The notes beneath the pieces are model-generated. The model did not search any database and was not told the origin of the DNA. It saw nothing but the letters and a program-made list of their open reading frames with translations. From Ferrovibrio sp. MS7 (GTDB lineage Bacteria > Pseudomonadota > Alphaproteobacteria > Ferrovibrionales > Ferrovibrionaceae), in contig NZ_JBBKBA010000001.1 in the NCBI RefSeq assembly GCF_038404985.1, positions 2,508,001-2,572,000 of the forward strand: 64,000 bases of DNA. Reading direction: 5' to 3'. Made by a program: the position numbers and the translations under genes. Of this stretch, positions 45,300 to 54,523 are shown piece by piece (position 1 is the stretch's first letter; each line of letters begins with the position of its first letter).

Positions 45300-46658
45300 A
45301 TGGCTATTGAGATTTTGATGCCCGCCCTTTCGCCGACCATGACCGAAGGCAAGCTGGCCAAGTGGCTGATCAAGGAAGGCGACACGGTGAAGGCCGGCCA
45401 GGTGATGGCCGAGATCGAGACCGACAAGGCGACGATGGAATTCGAGGCCGTCGATGAAGGCGTGCTGGAGAAGATCCTGATCACCGAAGGCACCGAAGGC
45501 GTTGCCGTGAACACGCCCATCGCGCTGCTGCGTGGCGAAGGTGAAGCGGCGGCCCCGGCTGCTGCCAAGGCTGCGCCGGCCCCTGCTGCCGCGCCCGTTG
45601 CGGCACCGGCGGTGGTGACGGCGCCCGCCGCGCCGGCCAAGGAGTTGGCCGATCCCGATATTCCGCCGGGCACCGAGATGGTGACAATGACCGTGCGCGA
45701 GGCGCTGCGCGAAGGCATGTCGGAAGAAATGCGCCGCGACAAGAGCGTGTTCCTGATGGGCGAGGAAGTCGGCCAGTATCAGGGCGCCTACAAGATCAGC
45801 CAGGGCATGCTGGATGAATTCGGCCCGCAGCGCGTGATCGACACGCCGATCACCGAGATGGGCTTCACCGGCCTTGGCGTCGGTGCGGCTTTCGGTGGCC
45901 TGCGTCCCATTGTCGAATTCATGACTTTCAATTTCTCGATGCAGGCCATCGACCAGATCGTCAACTCGGCGGCCAAGACGCTTTACATGTCTGGCGGCCA
46001 GATGGGCTGTCCCATCGTGTTCCGCGGCCCGAATGGCGCCGCCGCCCGCGTCGCCGCGCAGCATAGCCAGTGCTATGCCGCGTGGTATTCGCATATCCCG
46101 GGCCTCAAGGTGGTGGCGCCGTATTCGGCGGCCGACTTCAAGGGCCTGATCAAGGCGGCGATCCGCGATCCGAACCCGGTGATCTTCCTGGAGAACGAGA
46201 TTCTCTATGGCCGCAGCTTCGAGGTGCCGAAGCTGGACGATTACGTGGTACCCATCGGCAAAGCGCGCATTGCGCGGGCCGGCAAGGATGTCACCCTGGT
46301 GGGATATGCGATTTCGGTCGGCTATTGCCTGCAGGCCGCCGAGAAGTTGGCCGAACAGGGCATTGAGGCCGAGGTGATCGACCTGCGCACTATCCGCCCG
46401 ATGGATACCGCGACGATCATCGCCTCGGTGCAGAAAACCAACCGCCTGGTCACGGTGGAAGAGGGCTTCCCGCAATCCGGCATCGGCGCTGAAATCGCCG
46501 CCCGGGTCATGGAGCAGGCTTTCGACCATCTCGATGCGCCGGTGCTGCGCGTCACCGGCAAGGATGTGCCGATGCCTTACGCGGCCAATCTCGAAAAGCT
46601 TGCCTTGCCCAGTGTGGCTGAAGTGATCGAGGCGGCGCGCGCCGTCTGCTATCGCTGA
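45300..46658 (+). CDS. pdhB: Pyruvate dehydrogenase E1 component, beta subunit, with N-terminal lipoyl domain
   Basis: A 452-residue subunit. Residues 1-80 are a lipoyl domain ([19 protein letters not shown]; lipoyl Lys43 in [10 protein letters not shown]) and an Ala/Pro-rich linker runs to about 120. The rest is the E1 beta fold: [67 protein letters not shown] and [15 protein letters not shown] lipoyl domain on E1 beta is a known alphaproteobacterial feature. Its lipoyl-domain DNA is nearly identical to that of pdhC. Confidence 0.96.
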   Translation: MAIEILMPALSPTMTEGKLAKWLIKEGDTVKAGQVMAEIETDKATMEFEAVDEGVLEKILITEGTEGVAVNTPIALLRGEGEAAAPAAAKAAPAPAAAPVAAPAVVTAPAAPAKELADPDIPPGTEMVTMTVREALREGMSEEMRRDKSVFLMGEEVGQYQGAYKISQGMLDEFGPQRVIDTPITEMGFTGLGVGAAFGGLRPIVEFMTFNFSMQAIDQIVNSAAKTLYMSGGQMGCPIVFRGPNGAAARVAAQHSQCYAAWYSHIPGLKVVAPYSAADFKGLIKAAIRDPNPVIFLENEILYGRSFEVPKLDDYVVPIGKARIARAGKDVTLVGYAISVGYCLQAAEKLAEQGIEAEVIDLRTIRPMDTATIIASVQKTNRLVTVEEGFPQSGIGAEIAARVMEQAFDHLDAPVLRVTGKDVPMPYAANLEKLALPSVAEVIEAARAVCYR

Positions 46659-46669
46659 AGGAGCGCGCC

Positions 46670-47980
46670 ATGCCGACAGAAATCCTGATGCCCGCGCTTT
46701 CGCCGACCATGACGGAAGGCAAGCTCGCCAAATGGCTGATCAAGGAAGGCGACACGGTCAAGGCCGGCGACGTGATGGCCGAGATCGAGACCGACAAGGC
46801 GACGATGGAATTCGAAGCCGTCGATGAAGGCGTGCTGGAAAAGATCCTGGTCGCCGAAGGCACCGAAGGCGTGGCGGTGAACACGCCCATCGCTGTGCTG
46901 CGTGGCGAGGATGAGAAGCCTGGTGCGGCGCCTGCTGCCAAGGCTGCGCCTGCTGCTGCACCCGCTGCGGCGCCGGCTCCTGCTGCCGCTGCTGCACCGG
47001 CGCCGAAGCCGGCCCCGGCTGCGGCACCGGCTGCTGCATCTGCTCTGGCCCATGCCGGCGAGCGCGTGTTCGCGTCGCCGCTGGCGCGCCGCATCGCGGC
47101 GGATGCCAGCCTCGACCTCAAGGCGATTGCCGGTTCCGGCCCGCATGGCCGTATCGTCAAGGCCGATGTGGAAGCCGCCAAGGCTGGTGGTGGCGCCAGG
47201 AAGGCGGCTCCGGCCGCCGCCGCCGGTGCACCGGCGCCGAAGCCCGCAGCGCCTGCCGCTGCCGGCCCTGGTGCGCGCCAGCTCGCCGACCTGCTCAAGA
47301 TGCCGTATCGCCTTGAGCCGCTGTCGATGATGCGCAAGACCATCGCGCGGCGCCTGACCGAGTCCAAGCAGACGGTGCCGCATTTCTACCTCACCATCGA
47401 TTGCGAGCTGGATGAATTGCTCAGCCTGCGCACCCGGCTGAATGCCAAGGCGGAGAGCAAGATCAGCGTCAATGATTTCGTGATCCGTGCCGTGGCGCTG
47501 GCGCTGAAGAAGGTGCCGGCGGCGAATGGTTCCTACGACGAGAGCGGGTTGCTCTACTATGAGCATGCCGATGTCTCGGTCGCGGTGGCGACGCCGAACG
47601 GCCTGATCACGCCGATCGTCAAGGCGGCAGAAGGCAAGGGCCTGGCGCAGATCGCCGCCGAGACCAAGGACCTCGCCGCCCGCGCCCGCGATGGCAAGCT
47701 GAAGCCGGAAGAATTCCAGGGCGGTACCTTCTCGGTGTCCAACCTCGGCATGTTTGGCATCAAGCAGTTCGCCGCCGTGATCAACCCGCCGCAGGGCTGC
47801 ATCCTGGCAGTGGGTGCCGGCGAGCAACGCGCGGTGGTGAAGAACGGCCAGTTGGCTGTCGCGACCGTGATGAGCTGCACGCTGTCGGTCGATCATCGCG
47901 TCGTCGATGGCGCTGTCGGTGCCGAGTTCCTGCAAGTCTTCAAGGGCTATGTCGAAGACCCGCTGACCATGCTGCTGTGA
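46670..47980 (+). CDS. pdhC: Pyruvate dehydrogenase E2, dihydrolipoamide acetyltransferase
   Basis: A 436-residue core subunit. One lipoyl domain (residues 1-80, Lys43), an Ala/Pro-rich swinging arm, a peripheral-subunit-binding domain ([32 protein letters not shown]), a second linker and the catalytic acetyltransferase domain with the HRVVDGAVG motif (His409, Asp413). It transfers acetyl to CoA and scaffolds E1 and E3. It starts 11 bases after pdhB. Confidence 0.96.
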   Translation: MPTEILMPALSPTMTEGKLAKWLIKEGDTVKAGDVMAEIETDKATMEFEAVDEGVLEKILVAEGTEGVAVNTPIAVLRGEDEKPGAAPAAKAAPAAAPAAAPAPAAAAAPAPKPAPAAAPAAASALAHAGERVFASPLARRIAADASLDLKAIAGSGPHGRIVKADVEAAKAGGGARKAAPAAAAGAPAPKPAAPAAAGPGARQLADLLKMPYRLEPLSMMRKTIARRLTESKQTVPHFYLTIDCELDELLSLRTRLNAKAESKISVNDFVIRAVALALKKVPAANGSYDESGLLYYEHADVSVAVATPNGLITPIVKAAEGKGLAQIAAETKDLAARARDGKLKPEEFQGGTFSVSNLGMFGIKQFAAVINPPQGCILAVGAGEQRAVVKNGQLAVATVMSCTLSVDHRVVDGAVGAEFLQVFKGYVEDPLTMLL

Positions 47981-47990
47981 GGCCCAGGGT

Positions 47991-48707
47991 ATGAATAAAG
48001 TCTTGGGCATGAGCAAGGTCGCGATTGTCACCGGCGCCGGCAAAGGCATGGGCGCCGGCATCCTCAAGCAACTGGCTGCTGAGGGCTACAAGGTTGCTGC
48101 CATGTCGCCGTCGGGTGCCGCCAAGACGCTGGCCGAGAGCGTCGGCGGCATCGGCCTTGCTGGTTCGAACGCGGTGGCGGCGGATGTAGAGGCGTTGGTC
48201 AAGCTGACGCTCGACACGTTCGGCCGCATCGACGCGGTGGTGAACAATACCGGCCATCCGCCCAAGGGGCCGCTGCTGGAGATCACCGACGAAGCCTGGC
48301 TGCAGGGTTTCGAGCTGGTGCATCTGAGCGTCGTGCGCATGCTGCGGCTGGTGACGCCGGTGATGGAGCGCCAGGGCAGTGGATCAATCGTCAACCTGCT
48401 GACCTATGCGACGCTGGAGCCGGAAGCGGATTTCCCGGTCTCAGGCCCGGTGCGCGCTGCGCTGGCGGCTTTCACCAAGGTCTATGCCGATCTCTATGCG
48501 CCCAAGGGTATCCGTATCAACAACGTGCTGCCGGGCTTCATCGACAGTCTGCCGGAAAAAGCCGAGCGCAAGGCCCGCATCCCGATGGGGCGCTATGGCC
48601 GCGTGGCGGAAATCGCTGGCGCCGTGAGTTTCCTGCTGTCTGACGCCGCCGGCTACATCACCGGGCAGAATCTGCGCGTGGATGGCGGCATCACCAAGTC
48701 TCTTTAG
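47991..48707 (+). CDS. SDR-family protein lacking the catalytic Tyr-x-x-x-Lys
   Basis: A 238-residue Rossmann-fold protein. The cofactor loop TGAGKGMG is at 14-21, NNTG at 85-88, and the C-terminal AAGYITGQNLRVDGG matches short-chain dehydrogenases. The active-site region reads NLLTYATLEPEADFPVSG followed by PVRAALAAFTK. The Tyr and Lys of YxxxK fall at Val150 and Val154 by hand alignment, and the catalytic Ser is replaced by Leu/Thr. It is therefore a non-canonical or inactive SDR. It sits between pdhC and lpd with ten-base gaps, so it is made with the pyruvate dehydrogenase complex. Start 47991 has a GAGG site eight bases upstream. Confidence 0.8.
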   Translation: MNKVLGMSKVAIVTGAGKGMGAGILKQLAAEGYKVAAMSPSGAAKTLAESVGGIGLAGSNAVAADVEALVKLTLDTFGRIDAVVNNTGHPPKGPLLEITDEAWLQGFELVHLSVVRMLRLVTPVMERQGSGSIVNLLTYATLEPEADFPVSGPVRAALAAFTKVYADLYAPKGIRINNVLPGFIDSLPEKAERKARIPMGRYGRVAEIAGAVSFLLSDAAGYITGQNLRVDGGITKSL

Positions 48708-48716
48708 GAGAGAGCC

Positions 48717-50123
48717 ATGAGCGACACGCAATTCGATGTCATCGTCGTCGGCAGCGGTCCGGGCGGTTACACCACGGCGATCCGCGCCACCCAGCTTGGT
48801 TTCAAGACTGCGATCATCGAGCGCGAGCATCTCGGCGGCATCTGCCTGAACTGGGGCTGCATCCCGACCAAGGCGTTGCTGCGCTCGGCGGAAATCTATT
48901 CCCATATCAAGCATGCCGAGGCTTTCGGCTTCACGGTTGAAGGCAAGGTCACGATCAACGCGCAGAAGGTGGTGGAGCGTTCGCGCAAGGTGGCGGCGCA
49001 GCTTTCCGGCGGCGTGAAACACCTGATGAAGAAGAACAAGATCACGGTGTTCGATGGCCATGGGGCGCTAAATGGTCCCGGCAAGCTGAAAGTGACCAAG
49101 GACGGCAAGCCGGTGGCCGATCTCACCGCCAAGCACATCATCCTCGCCACCGGCGCGCGGGCGCGCTCGCTGCCCGGCCTGGAGCCGGATGGCAAGCTGG
49201 TCTGGACCTATAAGGAAGCCATGGTGCCGCAGGGCCTGCCGAAGTCGCTGCTGGTGGTTGGCTCCGGCGCCATCGGCATCGAATTCGCCAGCTTCTACCG
49301 TACGCTCGGCGCTGAGGTGACGGTGGTTGAGGTGATGGACCGCGTGCTGCCGGTGGAGGATGAGGAAATCTCCGGCCTGGCGCGCAAGGCATTCGAGAAG
49401 CAGGGCATGAAGATCCATGTCGGCACCACGGTGACGGCCCTGAAGAAAGGCACCGACAGCGTCACCGCGACGCTCAAAGACAAGGCCGGCAAGGAAAGCT
49501 CGATCACCGTCGAGCGCGTCATCCTCGCCGTCGGCATCGTCGGCAATGTCGAGAATATCGGCATCGAAGGCACCAAGGTGAAGGTCGACCGCACCCATAT
49601 CGTGGTGGACGACTACAGTCGCACCGACGAGCCCGGCGTCTATGCTATCGGCGACCTTACCGGCCCGCCCTGGCTGGCGCATAAGGCTGGTCATGAGGGC
49701 GTGATTTGCATCGAGAAGATCGCCGGCCTCAAGGACGTGCATCCGCTGAATACCTCGAACATCCCGGGCTGCACCTATTGCACGCCGCAGATTGCCTCGG
49801 TCGGCCTCACCGAAGCCGCCGCCAAGGCCAAGGGCCATGAGGTGAAGGTCGGCCGCTTCCCGTTCCTGGCCAATGGCAAGGCCATTGCGCTGGGTGAGCC
49901 GGAAGGCTTGGTGAAAACCGTGTTCGACGCCAAGACGGGTGAGCTGCTCGGCGCCCATATGATCGGCGCGGAAGTGACCGAGATGATCCAGGGCTTCGGC
50001 ATCGCCAAGACGCTGGAAACCACCGAGGCGGAACTCATGCATGCCGTGTTCCCGCACCCGACTTTAAGCGAAATGATGCATGAGTCGGTGCTGGATGCTT
50101 ACGGCAAGGTGTTGAATTTCTAG
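48717..50123 (+). CDS. lpd: Dihydrolipoyl dehydrogenase (E3)
   Basis: A 468-residue flavoprotein that reoxidises dihydrolipoyl groups with NAD. The FAD loop is VVGSGPGGYTTAIRA, the redox disulfide CLNWGC (Cys43, Cys48), the NAD loop VVGSGAIGIEFASFY, the second FAD segment GVYAIGDLTGPPWLAHKA, and the C-terminal HAVFPHPTLSEMMHE with the active-site His-Glu. It closes the pdhABC-SDR-lpd operon. Confidence 0.97.
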   Translation: MSDTQFDVIVVGSGPGGYTTAIRATQLGFKTAIIEREHLGGICLNWGCIPTKALLRSAEIYSHIKHAEAFGFTVEGKVTINAQKVVERSRKVAAQLSGGVKHLMKKNKITVFDGHGALNGPGKLKVTKDGKPVADLTAKHIILATGARARSLPGLEPDGKLVWTYKEAMVPQGLPKSLLVVGSGAIGIEFASFYRTLGAEVTVVEVMDRVLPVEDEEISGLARKAFEKQGMKIHVGTTVTALKKGTDSVTATLKDKAGKESSITVERVILAVGIVGNVENIGIEGTKVKVDRTHIVVDDYSRTDEPGVYAIGDLTGPPWLAHKAGHEGVICIEKIAGLKDVHPLNTSNIPGCTYCTPQIASVGLTEAAAKAKGHEVKVGRFPFLANGKAIALGEPEGLVKTVFDAKTGELLGAHMIGAEVTEMIQGFGIAKTLETTEAELMHAVFPHPTLSEMMHESVLDAYGKVLNF

Positions 50124-50175
50124 GGATTTCTCCCGGTATCGCGGGCTTGGGCGCAACGTGCTATCTAGTTAAGTC

Positions 50176-50643
50176 ATGAAAGAGCATTTCCTGCGCAAGC
50201 TGGCGGAGATCGAGAAGCGCAACGCCCAGACCACGGATGACCAGGAGCGCCTGGCTCATGCCAAAGCGCGGCGTGAGCGCGAAGGCTTCGATCGCTTGGC
50301 GCTGCATCTCGATACGGTGGCGATGCCGGCTTTCGAGGCTTTTGCCGAGGTTCTGGCCGAACGCCGGATTGTGGTGAAGCCGCGTTTCGATGCCGGCGTT
50401 TTTGAACGTGCTGCCGAATTGCCGCCACTGGCGGAAGTGGTGGTGGAGCGTGGCAATGGCAAGCATTACGCGCTTTCCTATCGCCTCGACGGCGCTAGTT
50501 ATGTGATGCGGCTGTCGCTGGGCAGCATGGAGCGCAAGGCGATCCTGCCGCCGGCCCGCCTGACCGCCACCAGGCTGCGCGGCGACCTGGATGTGCTGCT
50601 GGAAGCCGTGCTGACGCCCGAGAGTAGCGTGAGGAAGCCGTGA
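50176..50643 (+). CDS. Hypothetical protein between lpd and lipA
   Basis: A 155-residue protein, cytoplasmic. A charged helical N-terminus ([33 protein letters not shown]) is followed by a mixed alpha/beta part ([36 protein letters not shown]). I do not recognise the family. Coding is supported by codon use and by a GTGA overlap with the start of lipA (50640-50643), which ties its translation to that gene. Confidence 0.65.
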   Translation: MKEHFLRKLAEIEKRNAQTTDDQERLAHAKARREREGFDRLALHLDTVAMPAFEAFAEVLAERRIVVKPRFDAGVFERAAELPPLAEVVVERGNGKHYALSYRLDGASYVMRLSLGSMERKAILPPARLTATRLRGDLDVLLEAVLTPESSVRKP

Positions 50644-51587
50644 CCGATTTGACTCCCACCCTGCGCCACCCCGAGAAGGCCCACAAGCCGGATACGCCGG
50701 TGCTGCGCAAGCCGGAATGGATCCGCGCCAAGGCGCCGACCTCGCCGGAAGTGGCCGAGACGCGCAAGCTGATGCGCGATTTGAAGCTGAATACCGTCTG
50801 CGAGGAAGCGGCCTGCCCGAATCTCGGCGAATGCTGGAAGCAGAAGCACGCCACCGTGATGATCCTCGGCGCCGTCTGCACCCGCGCCTGTGCCTTCTGC
50901 AATGTCGCCACCGGCAAGCCGGTGGGCATCGACCATGACGAGCCGGACCATGTCGCCGAAGCGGTCGGCAAGCTCGGCCTGCATCATGTGGTGATCACCT
51001 CGGTGGACCGCGATGATCTGGCCGATGGCGGCGCGAAGCATTTCGTCCGCACCATCCAGGCGATCCGCCGTGCGTCGCCGGACACGACGATTGAAGTGCT
51101 CACCCCGGATTTCCTGCGCAAGCCGGGCGCCATCGAGGCGGTGGTGGAAGCCAAGCCCGATGTCTACAACCACAATCTTGAGACCGTGCCGCGCCTCTAC
51201 CCCACCATCCGGCCTGGTGCGCGCTATTTCGCCTCGCTGCAACTGCTCGCCCGCGTGCGTGAACTTGACCCGGCGATTTTCACCAAGTCCGGCCTGATGG
51301 TCGGCCTGGGCGAAGAGAAGCTGGAATTGATGCAGGTGATGGACGACCTGCGTGTTGCCGATGTGGATTTCCTCACGCTGGGCCAGTATCTGCAGCCGAC
51401 CCGCAAGCATGCGGCGGTGGCGCGCTTCGTGCCCCCGGCCGAATTCATCGAGTTCAAGACGCTCGGCCTCGCCAAGGGCTTTCTGCGCGTCGCGTCCTCG
51501 CCGATGACGCGCTCGTCGCATCATGCGGGTGAGGATTTCGCCGCGCTGAAGGCCGCCCGTCTCGCCAAGCTGGCTGCCGCGGAATAA
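50640..51587 (+). CDS. lipA: Lipoyl synthase
   Basis: A 315-residue radical SAM enzyme that inserts two sulfurs into octanoyl-lysine of E2, E1-beta and other lipoyl domains. The auxiliary cluster motif [12 protein letters not shown] gives Cys54, Cys59 and Cys65. The SAM cluster motif CTRACAFC gives Cys80, Cys84 and Cys87. [17 protein letters not shown] and the terminal SSHHAGED are also typical. It begins with GTG overlapping the upstream stop and ends overlapping the next ATG (TAATG). Confidence 0.96.
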   Translation: MTDLTPTLRHPEKAHKPDTPVLRKPEWIRAKAPTSPEVAETRKLMRDLKLNTVCEEAACPNLGECWKQKHATVMILGAVCTRACAFCNVATGKPVGIDHDEPDHVAEAVGKLGLHHVVITSVDRDDLADGGAKHFVRTIQAIRRASPDTTIEVLTPDFLRKPGAIEAVVEAKPDVYNHNLETVPRLYPTIRPGARYFASLQLLARVRELDPAIFTKSGLMVGLGEEKLELMQVMDDLRVADVDFLTLGQYLQPTRKHAAVARFVPPAEFIEFKTLGLAKGFLRVASSPMTRSSHHAGEDFAALKAARLAKLAAAE

Positions 51588-52024
51588 TGCCGACCCATGC
51601 CGAGAAGCGGGTGCTGCCGTATCGCCCGGACCAGCTTTACGACCTCGTGGCTGCCGTCGAGCATTACCCGGTCTTCCTGCCCTGGTGCATCGGTGCCCGG
51701 ATCCGCGAGCGGTCGGAGACCCTGCTGGTTGCCGACCTGATCATCGGCTTCAAGGTGTTCCGCGAGCGCTTCACCTCGCGCGTGACCCTGGACCCGAGCA
51801 AGCAGCGCATCGATGTCGCCTATAGCGACGGGCCGTTCAAATACCTGCGCAACCACTGGATATTCCATCCGCACCCGCAGGGTTGCGAGATCGACTTCTT
51901 CGTCGATTTCGAGTTCCGCAACCGCATCCTGCAAAAGACGATAGAGTTACTGTTCAGTGAAGCCGTGCGGCGCATGGTCGCGGCCTTTGAAACCCGCGCC
52001 GAGGCATTATACGGTAAGAAGTAA
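51587..52024 (+). CDS. RatA/Coq10-like START-fold protein
   Basis: A 145-residue protein matching the polyketide-cyclase/Coq10 group: RVLPYRPDQLYDLVAAVEHYPVFLPWC, then VADLIIGFKVFRERFTSRV and DGPFKYLRNHWIFHP. It is annotated either as ubiquinone-binding Coq10 or as the RatA ribosome-association toxin. In alphaproteobacteria the place next to lipA and the Coq10 relation favour a quinone-binding role. No antitoxin gene is near. It overlaps the lipA stop by one base. Confidence 0.85.
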   Translation: MPTHAEKRVLPYRPDQLYDLVAAVEHYPVFLPWCIGARIRERSETLLVADLIIGFKVFRERFTSRVTLDPSKQRIDVAYSDGPFKYLRNHWIFHPHPQGCEIDFFVDFEFRNRILQKTIELLFSEAVRRMVAAFETRAEALYGKK

Positions 52025-52057
52025 GCGTCCCGCCCACCGAACGATGGGAGTCCGCCA

Positions 52058-53485
52058 ATGCTTGCCTTGCCGCCGACCAGTAACCTGATCTCCAGCAGCC
52101 TGATCGAGAAGGGCCTCAAGGGCCTGCGCGATGCCTGGCGCGGCATTTCTGGCGGCGACGCCAGCCTGGGCCGAGATGGCATATTGGGGCCGAAGGACCG
52201 CGACAGGTTGCTGGCTCTGTTCCGCGATTGCCTGGAGGAACGCGGCGGCGAAGTGACCGCCCGCGCCCGTGCTGCTTCGCTCGGGCGGCTCTATCTCGGG
52301 CTCAACGAAGAAGGCCGATTGGCTTTCCTGCAGGCGTTGGCGAGCGATTTTGGTGCGGCACCAGCCGGTGTCCAAAGCGCTATCGATGCAGTACTCAAAG
52401 CCGACGATCCGGTGGCGCGACATAAGGCCGAGCGCCGCTTGCGCCAGTCGCTGACTCCGGCGCGGCATCGTTTGCTTACCCAGTTCACAGCCTTGCCGCA
52501 GGGCGTGAAGTTCCTCGTCGACATGCGCGCCGATGCCAACCGCTTTACCAAACAGGCGCCGGAACTGGCAATCCTTGATGCCGACCTGGAAGACCTGTTC
52601 GCCGCCTGGTTCGATATTGGCTTTCTGGAATTGCAGCGCATCACCTGGAACAGCCCGGCGGCCCTGCTGGAAAAGCTGATCGCTTACGAGGCGGTACATG
52701 CCATCGAAAGCTGGGATGATCTGCGCAACCGGCTAGACAGCGACCGCCGCTGCTATGCTTTCTTCCATCCGCGCATGCCGTTGGAGCCGCTGATCTTCGT
52801 AGAGGTGGCGCTGGTGCGCGGCATCGCCGGTAATGTGCAGGCGTTGCTCGATCAGAGCCAGCCGGTGCTGGAAGCCGCCGCCGCCGATACCGCGATCTTC
52901 TATTCGATCTCGAACACGCAAACCGGCCTGCGCGGCATCTCGTTCGGCAACTTCCTGATCAAGCGCGTGGTCGATGACCTGAGCCGCGAATTGCCAAACC
53001 TGAAAACCTTCTCCACGCTATCACCGATCCCGGGCTTCCGCTCCTGGCTCAAGGAAGCCATCGCCGAAGGCCTGCCCAATGTGGTGAAGAGTGCCGAGCG
53101 CGATGCGCTCTCGGCCGCACTCGGCAAGCGTTTCTCCAAGGGTATGCTGCCGGAAATCCTGGCCGACAATGCCTGGGCCGATAACGAGGAACTGGCGGCG
53201 GCCTTGAAGGCACCGCTGCTGCGGCTTTGCGCGCGTTACCTGCTCACCGCGCAGAGCAAGGGCAAGCCGCGCGATCCGGTGGCGCGTTTTCACCTGAGCA
53301 ACGGCTCGCAGGTGCATCGCCTCAATTGGCTCGGCGATCGCTCGAAGAAGGGCTTCAAGGAATCCGCCGGCCTGATGGTGAATTACCTCTACCGGCTGGA
53401 TGAGATCGACGCCAACCACGAACGCTTCGTGCGCGATGGCACCATCGCCGCGTCCGGCGAAGTAAAGCGGCAGGCGGATATTTGA
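52058..53485 (+). CDS. Malonyl-CoA decarboxylase
   Basis: A 475-residue enzyme converting malonyl-CoA to acetyl-CoA and CO2. A helical N-terminal domain (LGRLYLGLNEEGRLAFLQAL) precedes a GNAT-like catalytic domain: LQRITWNSPAALLEKLIAYEAVH, CYAFFHPRMPLEPLIFVEVAL, FYSISNTQTGLRGISFGNFLIK, FSTLSPIPGFRSWL and the C-terminal DPVARFHLSNGSQVHRLNWLGD. The conserved Ser and His of the family lie in these segments. No malonyl-CoA synthetase or transporter gene is adjacent. It has its own 33-base spacing from the gene upstream. Confidence 0.92.
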   Translation: MLALPPTSNLISSSLIEKGLKGLRDAWRGISGGDASLGRDGILGPKDRDRLLALFRDCLEERGGEVTARARAASLGRLYLGLNEEGRLAFLQALASDFGAAPAGVQSAIDAVLKADDPVARHKAERRLRQSLTPARHRLLTQFTALPQGVKFLVDMRADANRFTKQAPELAILDADLEDLFAAWFDIGFLELQRITWNSPAALLEKLIAYEAVHAIESWDDLRNRLDSDRRCYAFFHPRMPLEPLIFVEVALVRGIAGNVQALLDQSQPVLEAAAADTAIFYSISNTQTGLRGISFGNFLIKRVVDDLSRELPNLKTFSTLSPIPGFRSWLKEAIAEGLPNVVKSAERDALSAALGKRFSKGMLPEILADNAWADNEELAAALKAPLLRLCARYLLTAQSKGKPRDPVARFHLSNGSQVHRLNWLGDRSKKGFKESAGLMVNYLYRLDEIDANHERFVRDGTIAASGEVKRQADI

Positions 53486-53502
53486 TGCTTTCAAATTAGG
53501 CC

Positions 53503-53573
53503 GTCACCGCCGGGCTTGACCCGGCGGTCTCACTCCTTCGGGATAAGATGCGCGGATCAAGTCCGCGCATGAC
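53503..53573. repeat. Head-to-head pair of extragenic palindromic elements
   Basis: Element A: ACCGCCGGG (53506-53514), loop CTTGA, CCCGGCGGT (53520-53528), preceded by GTC. Element B: ATGCGCGGA (53548-53556), loop TCAAG, TCCGCGCAT (53562-53570), followed by GAC. On opposite strands both read GTCA-stem-CTTGA-stem-TCT, so they are two copies of one repeat family in inverted order. They lie between the convergent ends of the malonyl-CoA decarboxylase and cinA genes, as REP/BIME elements do, and can terminate or protect both transcripts. Confidence 0.7.
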
Positions 53574-53576
53574 GAT

Positions 53577-54071
53577 CTATTGAGTAACTACTTCCATCGC
53601 CATGGTGAGGGCATCGCGCACGGTTGCCAGACGTACCTTGCCGCGACCGATATCGCCGTAATCCATCTGGGCATGGCGCGTTTCCGCGCCCTTGCGTGCC
53701 ACCGCGATATGCACGCGACCGGCAGGCTTGCGGCCAGAGGCGCCGGGGCCGGCAACGCCGGTGCAGGCGATGGCGATATCGGCGAGGCTGCGGCGCAATG
53801 TGCCTTCCGCCATGGCGCGGGCGACCGGCTCCGAGACCGCGCCATGGCCGGCGACGATCTCCGCCGGCACGCCGATACTGGCCGACTTGGCCTCATTGGA
53901 ATAGGTGACGAAGCCGCGCTCGAACACATCCGAGGAGCCGGCGATTTCGGTGAGCGTGGCGGAGATCAGGCCGCCGGTGCAGCTTTCAGCCGTGGCGAGT
54001 TTCAGCTCGCGCTCACGGCAGGCCTGCAGCAGCGTTTCGGCTAGGCGGAGATTTTCATCGGTCATCATCAT
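53577..54071 (-). CDS. pncC: CinA C-terminal domain protein (nicotinamide-nucleotide amidohydrolase PncC)
   Basis: A 164-residue protein that deamidates NMN to nicotinate mononucleotide in the pyridine nucleotide cycle. Family parts: LATAESCTGGLISATLTEIAGSS with the catalytic Ser/Cys region, FVTYSNEAKSASIGVP, GAVSEPVARAMAEG and ACTGVAGPGA. It lacks the N-terminal CinA domain, as in single-domain PncC. Three consecutive ATG codons (54071, 54068, 54065) precede TDENLRLAE; which is used is unclear. The pgpA stop is two bases upstream, so the genes are coupled. Confidence 0.9.
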   Translation of the reverse strand: MMMTDENLRLAETLLQACRERELKLATAESCTGGLISATLTEIAGSSDVFERGFVTYSNEAKSASIGVPAEIVAGHGAVSEPVARAMAEGTLRRSLADIAIACTGVAGPGASGRKPAGRVHIAVARKGAETRHAQMDYGDIGRGKVRLATVRDALTMAMEVVTQ

Positions 54072-54073
54072 TG

Positions 54074-54523
54074 TCACCAGTAATGCGCAAGCAGCGCCAT
54101 CGCGATGGCGCCATAAACCGCCGCAAGGACATCGTCGAGGAAAACGCCGGCGGTGCCGGAGAGTGTGCCATCGGCCCAGGAGGCGGGCCAGGGCTTGGTG
54201 ATGTCCAGCACGCGGAACAGCACGAAGCCGATGGCATAGAGAGCCAAGTCGGGCGGCACGAAGAGCAGCACCAGCCATTGCCCGGCGACTTCGTCGATGA
54301 CGATTTCCTGCGGGTCTTCGCCGGGCCAGCGTTGCAGGAAATCGCTGATCGACCACCAGCCGATGACGCAGATGACCAGGAAGCCGATGCCGAGTGCCAG
54401 CGGGCCGCCATAGCTCTGCATGGCCCAGGCGAAGGGCAGGGCGCCAAGCGAGCCCCAGGTGCCCGGCGCCTTCGGCAGCTTGCCGAGGCCGAACCAGGTG
54501 GCGAGGAGAAAACTCAGACTCAC
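54074..54523 (-). CDS. pgpA: Phosphatidylglycerophosphatase A
   Basis: A 149-residue inner-membrane phosphatase of phosphatidylglycerol synthesis. Seen are [23 protein letters not shown], the PgpA N-terminal signature, [10 protein letters not shown] with the acidic metal ligands, [15 protein letters not shown] and [11 protein letters not shown], and four hydrophobic segments. The GTG start overlaps the ispDF stop (GTGA), indicating coupled translation. Confidence 0.93.
   Translation of the reverse strand: MSLSFLLATWFGLGKLPKAPGTWGSLGALPFAWAMQSYGGPLALGIGFLVICVIGWWSISDFLQRWPGEDPQEIVIDEVAGQWLVLLFVPPDLALYAIGFVLFRVLDITKPWPASWADGTLSGTAGVFLDDVLAAVYGAIAMALLAHYW

Noticed and set aside
51587-52024. RatA toxin of a toxin-antitoxin system
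   Set aside because: The protein is of the Coq10/START group and no antitoxin gene is adjacent; the TA label is inherited annotation.
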